Part shown: piece by piece, positions 17,101 through 20,110 of the stretch | Layout: every line of letters begins with the position of its first letter | Position numbering within the stretch: the stretch's first letter is position 1 | DNA from: Saccoglossus kowalevskii | Taxonomy: Eukaryota > Hemichordata > Enteropneusta > Harrimaniidae | Assembly: GCF_000003605.2 (NCBI RefSeq) | Contig: NW_003116956.1 | Location: 94,466-114,575 of the forward strand | Direction of reading: 5' to 3' | DNA length: 20,110 bases | Made by a program: the position numbers and the translations under genes | Notes under the pieces: model-generated | What the model was told of the DNA's origin: nothing | Database searches by the model: none | What the model saw: the letters and a program-made list of their open reading frames with translations, nothing else

Positions 17101-19782
17101 TTGTAAGACACTATGTCAATTTTTAACAAATTTTTTAGATATTGAGAAAAGAATGATAAAATTCCCTAAAACAGATAAAAGATGCATTTTGACTCCATTT
17201 TAGATTTTGATTGCCTCTGAACTGAGTACAGTGGCCACATAGTTTTATTTCATTTTCTTCATCCTTGTAATTTCGAATAGGTAAAAATAAAGTTAATGAA
17301 ATTATTTTTTACATGTCATGGAGCATTTTTAAAATAATAATTATCGGTGATTACAAGCAAAGCAAATAAACTTTTACTCACTATGATTTTTCAGCTATGA
17401 TGGGATCCGTGAAAATACCAGCTTGATTTATCAACCAATCAACAATGAGTTTGACAGCTGGAAGATTTATGTGCTCCCTGGCTTTCTGTTCTGATTTAGA
17501 TGGCATAAAATGAAGTAAAAGACTCAAAAGAGACACTGTGGAAGAGAAAATATACAGTTTTCAATTTATTTCTAAATACTGTAACGGGGTTAATTATTCA
17601 ATGGGTTTTAATTTTGCTTATTTCGCTGACTGGAAAATGCGCTAAATTAAAACCCAGTGAATATGTAAAATTTAGCATAGAACACATTATTTAAATGATA
17701 AATCTGTGAATTTAAAACCTACTTAATATGCCTGAAGTGGTGAATCAGTGAAATTTAAACCCAGTTCCAAAATGGAAGTCTGTCCATCTGTTCCAGACAA
17801 GTAGATTGTAATTTCAATCCTTGCTTGATGGTGAACATGCGACTAACAAGGGCTAGTCACACCACCACCTTCTTCTTCTAATAATAAATTAATATAATAA
17901 TGTAATCTTACTGTTAAAACTGAAGACCTGATTCCAGGAGAGATCTTCATCACCACTGTAGCACAACTGTTTACCATCTCCACTGCCAGCATCCCCGTTT
18001 TCCCCTTGTAAGTGATCATATGGATTCTTAATATGGTGCAGAGCAAATAAATTAATAACCACAATCTGTATTAGTTGCTGCGAAGTAAAACTTTCTTGAT
18101 TTATATGCATTCTGAAGTGTTCCACTAGTTTGTCTTTCATGTTGACTGCTCTTTGTAAATCTACAAGTGAACAAAATCATGCAACATCTCATTAATATCA
18201 AAATCAAGATCTGCAATATGTGTGCAGAACATGTACGCTAATTTTTACAAAAGTGTTGTAATACGTTGATCACCAACAATGTCATTGTGTGAAACAAAAT
18301 GCAGTTTTATTTTAACCCAAGCAAAATATTTTAAAATCATCAAATAAATATGATTGTCGACTTGGACCACATTACCAAGAATATAACTTACCTGTACCAA
18401 GATAAATTAATGCATGAAACTGTACAAAAAAAAATACAAGTTCTACAGGGGTTATTTTATGTGTCTTCAATTCATCCCTACAAAAAAAAAACAATACTAC
18501 ATTTTATCACATGAGCATGGTACACCTGAAATAAAATTTCAGAACTTTCCAGAATTTTGTTATCAGTTCTTCAGTTTTCAAGAACTACTAAATCACAACT
18601 TTGGTAATTTTTTCAGGGGTTAAACCACTTTGCAACAGTGATGAGTTTTTATGCTGATCATCCAAACAATTCAACATTTTAATGGTGATTTCTGTAGACC
18701 TCTTTGCAATAAAAGATTTTTATGATGATTAAATCATTTTCCAAAACTTTCCAGAACTTAAAGGCATTATTCCAGGACACCTTTTAAATTCAAGAACGTT
18801 CCAGCATATTTCTGGCCAGTATGCAAAGAAAATCAAATTGTGCGGCAAAAGCGTTTTTATCACTGCCATATCAGAATTTCAGACTGGATAACTCACATGG
18901 TTCAATTACATTAACTCATAATACCGAAAACTGAAAGATTATTATGAAAAAAATATTGCTTAGACAGGTAATATTTCTGTCAATTTTGACAAGCACTGAT
19001 GGCTACACACTTAACTTGCATGAAGTTGGTCATGCAATAAAAAGGTTATCACCTGATATCACTTATTCATAGAGCTGGTGACATCATGAGCTGTATTATT
19101 CATATTCAATTTATATGTATACATTTGCAGATTCATTTATTAACCCTATTGTAAGTTCTTTGTACATTTACATAGACTTGACCACATACATTGTAAGAAT
19201 TAAATTTTATTCATTTACTTACATGCCTGATAAATAGCTATTCAGACACTGATCAGATACACACATACATGCATACAAATATGATTTATTAATAGTGTGT
19301 AAACAAGGGAGATGTGACATGTGTAATGTAATTTTGTAATGATCCAGCATACAACAAAAGAACCTTTTGGGCTTAAATGCCCTTCCATTGGAAATGCTCT
19401 TGTAACAGAGCAAATATTGTACAGAGTCAAAAATGACAAATAATGAAGGTATTGTAGCATGAGATTTTAGGATAACCTGTGTGCTGCTACATTTAGCCAC
19501 TTAATAATACATGCATTTTTTGAACCATAACTCGGCATAAAATATCTATACATACTCACTTGTCAATCATTTTAGAGAATGCCATCTGTAGATTGGTGAC
19601 TGCTGCTGGGAATGGATGCTTGACTGAAATACTACGAACATAATAAAACACGGTGGCCAGCTGATCACCTTTACCTGCTGCCAGTATAGCTAGCTGATTA
19701 TATGGTTGTCCGTTGCTTGGCACTAACTGAGCTGCATGCTGGTAGTAGGTATGGGCCTGGGCATTCTGATTTCTGTAACGTG
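8022..19782 (-). CDS. SMG7: SMG7 (EST1-like nonsense-mediated decay factor), 5'-truncated, 12 exons
   Basis: In the best-studied animals SMG7 pairs with SMG5, binds phosphorylated UPF1 through a 14-3-3-like domain, and recruits the CCR4-NOT deadenylase through its C-terminal region to degrade nonsense-containing mRNA (family knowledge). Seen here: join of 19560-19782, 18392-18477, 17912-18160, 17382-17535, 16669-16800, 15149-15262, 14009-14396, 11069-12118, 10526-10626, 10310-10410, 9500-9699 and 8022-8111 on the minus strand. Every junction is GT-AG and in frame, giving 962 residues from a split Ala codon to TGA. Diagnostic stretches that I recall as nearly identical in vertebrate SMG7 are ARYRNQ, HAAQLVPSNGQPYNQLAIL, SQQLIQIVVINLF, YIWPKL, EDFNLQGFVPLSRP, SLDFNKG and the C-terminal SIWSS...PLEQLL. 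Roughly the first 150 residues, counting by the human protein, lie beyond the window. The glutamine content of exon 8 is much higher than in vertebrates. Confidence 0.96.
8661..9364. mobile_element. pearl/Helentron-like element with ~157-bp tandem core
   Basis: The core contains tandem units whose shared CAAATCTGMGAGAGGTC motif starts at 8732, 8891, 9048 and 9205, giving spacings of 159, 157 and 157 bp. TAGCTCCGCTGT at 8670-8681 is repeated in inverse at 9353-9364, so the array is bracketed by short inverted repeats. At the right end AGCTCCTCTCGAC (9333-9345) and GTCGACAGCGGAGCT (9349-9363) can form an imperfect hairpin. Inverted-repeat-bounded elements with a tandem core near 160 bp are known in bivalves as pearl elements and related non-autonomous Helentrons; assignment to that class is inference. 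It lies wholly in the last SMG7 intron. Confidence 0.75.
9500..9699 (-). CDS. SMG7: SMG7 exon 11 of window: Ser/Pro/Gly-rich
   Basis: Encodes LNLISSPFSSRSASSHTSPR, then HSPLPDSFGGSNLGLGW, SSDAGAWGSPNRPSLSSSP and TSSLLPSNIQ, ending phase 0 before GTGAGT. The several Ser-Pro pairs recall the vertebrate HSTPASQSPHSS...SSLPSSPP stretch. The final SLLPSNIQ lines up with vertebrate AVLMESLK directly before SIWSS, which supports joining this exon straight to the last one. Confidence 0.9.
9700..10309 (-). other. SMG7 intron; CRE-like site
   Basis: No exon seen between exons 10 and 11. A TGACGTCA palindrome lies at 9995-10002. The short frames here on both strands have no domain and no matching splice sites. 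Confidence 0.5.
10310..10410 (-). CDS. SMG7: SMG7 exon 10 of window (SLFNSPW motif)
   Basis: Encodes SSLFPTASDSGSENPKGSAF then SLFNSPWTASETD. The SLFNSPW core matches the vertebrate YSLFEGTPWSPS motif in the SMG7 C-terminal region. Acceptor TGTTGCAG, donor GTAAGC. It is separated from exon 9 by only 115 bp. Confidence 0.9.
10526..10626 (-). CDS. SMG7: SMG7 exon 9 of window
   Basis: Encodes EPPAPTVITRPTRVGYPGIS followed by EESSNFPVYQDPS. Acceptor CTTTATTCAG, donor CAG/GTATGT, phase 0 in and 2 out. I know of no domain here; it belongs to the disordered C-terminal part, and its place rests on frame, splice sites and order. Confidence 0.87.
10627..11068 (-). other. SMG7 intron, nothing recognised
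   Basis: A 442-bp intron between exons 8 and 9, phase 0, GTGAGT...TTCAG. No repeat or exon recognised. Confidence 0.6.
11069..12118 (-). CDS. SMG7: SMG7 exon 8 of window: glutamine-rich low-complexity exon
   Basis: A 1050-bp exon, exactly 350 codons, phase 0 at both ends (acceptor ATTTTTAG, donor GTGAGT). It starts AMPNKDLDKHCVKIIEV, becomes basic (KSPKRNQDSGRSSQKNRHR), then glutamine-rich over about 200 residues, including a run of ten Gln encoded by mixed CAG and CAA codons. It ends in an acidic stretch, LDFNQLEQDLKFTENDDD then MPFPKF. This is the equivalent of the Pro/Gln-rich SMG7 C-terminal region. The Ala/Val-rich plus-strand frame at 11491-11778 and the Ser/Asn-rich frame at 11410-11682 are shadows of this repeat. 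Confidence 0.93.
12398..13986. mobile_element. 1.6-kb terminal-inverted-repeat element in SMG7 intron 7
   Basis: The left end TACCGTACTTATCCGGGAAA and the right end read on the opposite strand, TATCGTATTTATCCGGGTAT, match at 22 of 29 positions over their first 29 bases. Just inside each end is a GC-rich block with ACAAACGCGCACCCC (left) or GGCAAACGCCCACCCC (right). Related GC-rich ends occur alone at 19832 and near 16076. No clear target duplication could be read. The interior has a 70-codon ORF (13338-13550) but no recognisable transposase, so it is probably non-autonomous. It ends 22 bp from the donor of SMG7 exon 7. Confidence 0.6.
13338..13550 (+). CDS. small ORF inside the 1.6-kb element, function unknown
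   Basis: Seventy codons from ATG to TGA: MESAKLTDCEIRGLKVLSP, then a basic stretch, then an acidic patch SDADLDFECFEFDEDGNE and a short tail ending FFKQL. Upstream are a CCAAT box (AGCCAATCAG, about 13241-13250) and GATGTCACTC. The acidic D/E/F patch resembles the N-terminal acidic segments of some transposase-derived proteins, but I cannot assign a family. It may be a leftover N-terminal exon of an autonomous relative, or a captured host fragment. It is antisense to SMG7. Confidence 0.3.
   Translation: MESAKLTDCEIRGLKVLSPNCVGRYRRTSGISCRESVGYSDADLDFECFEFDEDGNERTNKDLRCFFKQL
14009..14396 (-). CDS. SMG7: SMG7 exon 7 of window: Lys/Gln-rich linker
   Basis: Acceptor TTTTTATTAG; encodes VMKVEKRPNATKIKFNSAV and then a low-complexity charged stretch with repeated VKQ/VK(S/Q)K motifs, ending QSVAVQ at a phase-0 donor (GTAAGT). 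No domain is visible. The region corresponds in position to the unstructured linker after the helical domain. Splicing from exon 6 is in frame (split Cys), but the conserved segment that vertebrates carry just after KWIADNQP (LIQCENEVGKLLF) is not seen, so a small exon could have been missed in the preceding intron. Confidence 0.82.
14593..14804. mobile_element. TA-flanked MITE, copy B
   Basis: Starts TACTGTAAAATACTTTATTT and ends AAAGTATTTTACACTA, with the same internal order as copy A (GAATTAATTTTTGCT, TTTTCACTGATTTTTGA, TATATTCGCTGGATTTTATT). It is more diverged and slightly longer than the other copies. It sits in the SMG7 intron between exons 6 and 7. Confidence 0.8.
15149..15262 (-). 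CDS. SMG7: SMG7 exon 6 of window (SLDFNKG)
   Basis: Encodes SSLDFNKGRKMKIGEEIQNK and LRIERLIGDAKWLNDNVP, matching vertebrate NLDFSKG...RIRQQRLISIGKWIADNQP, the last conserved part of the folded region. Acceptor ATTTGCAG, donor GTAAGT. It ends TG, so the next exon decides whether the split codon is Cys or Trp. Confidence 0.93.
15721..15843 (+). pseudogene. possible 5'-exon remnant, frame broken
   Basis: ACAAACATGGCTGCCACC resembles a strong translation start and also fits the YY1 motif AANATGGCNGCC. The ATG frame (MAATRV) stops at once, but a second frame immediately after it stays open: LTKLHTKKFADSVLNFLDF, then DTPMMYPWKEKLYNKV. A one-step frame change would join the two. I do not recognise the product. 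It lies antisense inside an SMG7 intron and runs into a long inverted repeat, so it could be a dead retrocopy, an element-borne fragment or chance. Confidence 0.2.
15839..15960. repeat. long near-perfect inverted repeat (hairpin)
   Basis: Left arm 15839-15870 and right arm 15929-15960 are reverse complements over 32 bp with two mismatches; the inner stretch ATTACGAGGATACCTCAAAG and its complement are perfect. A 58-bp loop separates them. On either strand the RNA would form a stable stem. No terminal duplication was seen. Confidence 0.9.
16070..16145. repeat. fragment related to the GC-rich ends of the 1.6-kb element
   Basis: ACCGCATTTAGCGCCCAGGG followed by GGTAGGCGAGCACCCC resembles the GC-rich terminal blocks at 12398 and 19832, but is diverged and has no partner end nearby. 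Confidence 0.35.
16283..16468. mobile_element. TA-flanked MITE, copy C (shortened)
   Basis: Starts TACTGTGGAATACTTTATTT and ends AAAGTATTCTACAGTA. Compared with copy A it lacks about 17 bp in the right arm, between two short direct repeats of AGCGAAAATAAA, which points to slippage or recombination between them. Located in the SMG7 intron between exons 5 and 6. Confidence 0.85.
16669..16800 (-). CDS. SMG7: SMG7 exon 5 of window (YIWP...LQGF...RP)
   Basis: Found by reading the minus strand for the motif expected after exon 4. It opens with C completing Tyr, then IWPKLAKILNVIQFRDRVDR, then VPVEEDFNLQGFVPLSRPH, and ends AG before GTGATG. The family motif is YIWP...LPEEFELQGFLALRP. Acceptor TTATCCACAG is good; the donor is weaker than its neighbours. 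A longer plus-strand open frame over this stretch (16476-16958) is a shadow. Confidence 0.94.
16801..17381 (-). other. SMG7 intron, nothing recognised
   Basis: AT-rich intron between exons 4 and 5 with no supported exon or repeat. Confidence 0.6.
17382..17535 (-). CDS. SMG7: SMG7 exon 4 of window: helical-hairpin domain
   Basis: Starts after TTCCACAG and encodes MSLLSLLLHFMPSK, then HINLPAVKLIVDWLINQAGI, ending within a Tyr codon (TA) before GTGAGT. It matches the vertebrate MSFLGIL...LPAVKVSMDWLRL segment in order and spacing. The split Tyr is completed by the next exon to give the conserved YIWP. Confidence 0.94.
17577..17767. mobile_element. second MITE-like element in SMG7 intron
   Basis: Begins TACTGTAACGGGGTTAATTA. 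It contains an inverted repeat of 21 bp with two mismatches: TTCAATGGGTTTTAATTTTGC (17597-17617) and its complement at 17641-17661. A further related block, CAGTGAAATTTAAACCCAG, lies near its right end. The right border is uncertain. Related TACTGTAACGGGG...TTTTAATTTTCGC palindromic repeats are common in mollusc DNA (recollection, unchecked). Confidence 0.5.
17912..18160 (-). CDS. SMG7: SMG7 exon 3 of window: helical-hairpin domain
   Basis: Encodes DLQRAVNMKDKLVEHFRMHI, then NQESFTSQQLIQIVVINLFA and LHHIKNPYDH, followed by an acidic/glycine insert and QLCYSGDEDLSWNQVFSFN. The vertebrate counterpart reads EQFKRLLFQKAFNSQQLVHVTVINLFQLHHL, so this is the core of the C-terminal alpha-helical hairpins of the folded half of SMG7. 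Acceptor ACTTGTAG, donor GTAAGA. Confidence 0.95.
18392..18477 (-). CDS. SMG7: SMG7 exon 2 of window
   Basis: A short 86-bp exon between a T-rich TTTTGTAG acceptor and a CAG/GTAAGT donor. It encodes DELKTHKITPVELVFFFVQ followed by FHALIYLGT, which aligns with the vertebrate RDEVKTK...FIKFHGHVYL segment at the start of the helical-hairpin domain. The phase (one base from the previous codon, one base left over) agrees with both neighbours. The run of Phe codons reads through a poly-A/T tract that is easy to mistake for intron. Confidence 0.92.
18480..18830. repeat. probable degenerate interspersed repeat
   Basis: Repeated CAGAACTTTCCAGAA-type blocks (near 18540, 18750 and 18790) and GTAGACCTCTTTGCAATAAA suggest an old dispersed element in the intron between exons 1 and 2 of the window. 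No ends could be found. Confidence 0.3.
18831..19559 (-). other. SMG7 intron, nothing recognised
   Basis: AT-rich remainder of the intron. Two overlapping minus-strand frames at 19219-19500 show no domain and no splice support. Confidence 0.5.
19560..19782 (-). CDS. SMG7: SMG7 exon 1 of window: end of 14-3-3-like (TPR-type) domain
   Basis: Begins after a TTTCAG acceptor with CA, completing a split Ala codon, then reads RYRNQNAQAHTYYQHAAQ and continues through LVPSNGQPYNQLAIL and the helix FYYVRSISVKHPFPAAVTNL. It ends AA before GTGAGT. This is the most conserved part of the EST1/SMG7 family, the TPR-like helices closing the phosphopeptide-binding fold. The upstream exon is not in the window; the last base here (20110) precedes GTAACT on the minus strand and could be its donor, but this cannot be tested. 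Confidence 0.95.
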
Positions 19783-19830
19783 CTGAAATATCAAAAATAT
19801 TTATAAATCTTACAAATCATGAACATAATT

Positions 19831-19905
19831 ACCGTACTCGTTCGCGTTAGCGCCCATGCCCCCCGGTCAAGCGCCCACCCCTTCAAAATGCCAAAAATTT
19901 AAAAC
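19831..19905. repeat. solo GC-rich end of the 1.6-kb element family
   Basis: TACCGTACTCGTTCGCGTTA, then GCGCCCATGCCCCCCGGTCA, then AGCGCCCACCCC closely match the left end of the element at 12398 (TACCGTACTTATCCGGG...GCCCATGCC...CGCGCACCCC). The GC content contrasts sharply with the surrounding intron. A right end, if any, lies outside the window. Confidence 0.55.
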
Positions 19906-20110
19906 TTGGTCTTTGATCATTGCTTATTGAATACTGGTAATCGTTTTTGTGTCATGATACAGCGTGGATATCGACTGCCGTGTATGTTGTGAATGGGTAG
20001 ACTACAATAACCGTGCATAATCTACGCTTCGACAATGACCTGTTAATAAAAGTAAAATGCATAAATATTTCATGCCGTATTCAGTTTACCGATAAACATT
20101 GCTAGTTACC

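Noticed and set aside
20105-20110. Splice donor of the preceding SMG7 exon at the window edge (G/GTAACT)
   Set aside because: Phase would fit, but no exon sequence is visible to confirm it; only noted.

Overview
The window is eukaryotic, intron-rich and AT-rich. The gene content and repeats fit a lophotrochozoan, most likely a marine bivalve mollusc. That placement is my inference from a metazoan SMG7 homologue, many short TA-flanked inverted-repeat elements, and a composite element with a tandem core of about 157 bp resembling bivalve pearl/Helentron elements. No species can be named from the sequence alone.

The one gene I can support firmly is SMG7 (EST1 family, nonsense-mediated mRNA decay) on the minus strand. 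Twelve coding exons, 19782 down to 8022, were rebuilt by hand. All internal introns are GT-AG, and the frame stays open for 962 residues to a stop at 8022-8024. The 5' part of the gene (start codon, most of the 14-3-3-like domain) lies beyond 20110. The exons encode the end of the 14-3-3-like domain, the helical-hairpin domain, a charged linker, a 350-codon glutamine-rich exon, short Ser/Pro-rich exons, and a tiny last exon with the conserved C-terminus SIWSS...LEQLL.

Layout: 1-296 is an ATGAT pentanucleotide array. 1049-1396 holds a CRE palindrome and a possible plus-strand coding exon with a KVHF (PP1-docking-like) motif, function unknown. 1440-7000 is gene-poor, with a CTCF-like site (2491), degenerate tRNA-like fragments (3265, 3661) and one MITE (4971-5173). 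About 7069-8021 is probable SMG7 3' UTR. The SMG7 introns are loaded with mobile DNA: the tandem-core element (8661-9364), a 1.6-kb terminal-inverted-repeat element carrying a 70-codon ORF (12398-13986, ending 22 bp from a splice donor), two more copies of the TA-flanked MITE (14593, 16283), a 32-bp-arm hairpin (15839-15960), a second type of MITE (17577) and further repeat fragments (16070, 18480-18830, 19832).

I found no operon-like, CRISPR-like, toxin or defence system. The points worth following are the transposon-like structures inside SMG7 introns and the unassigned KVHF exon. All similarity statements come from memory of family sequences, not from a search.
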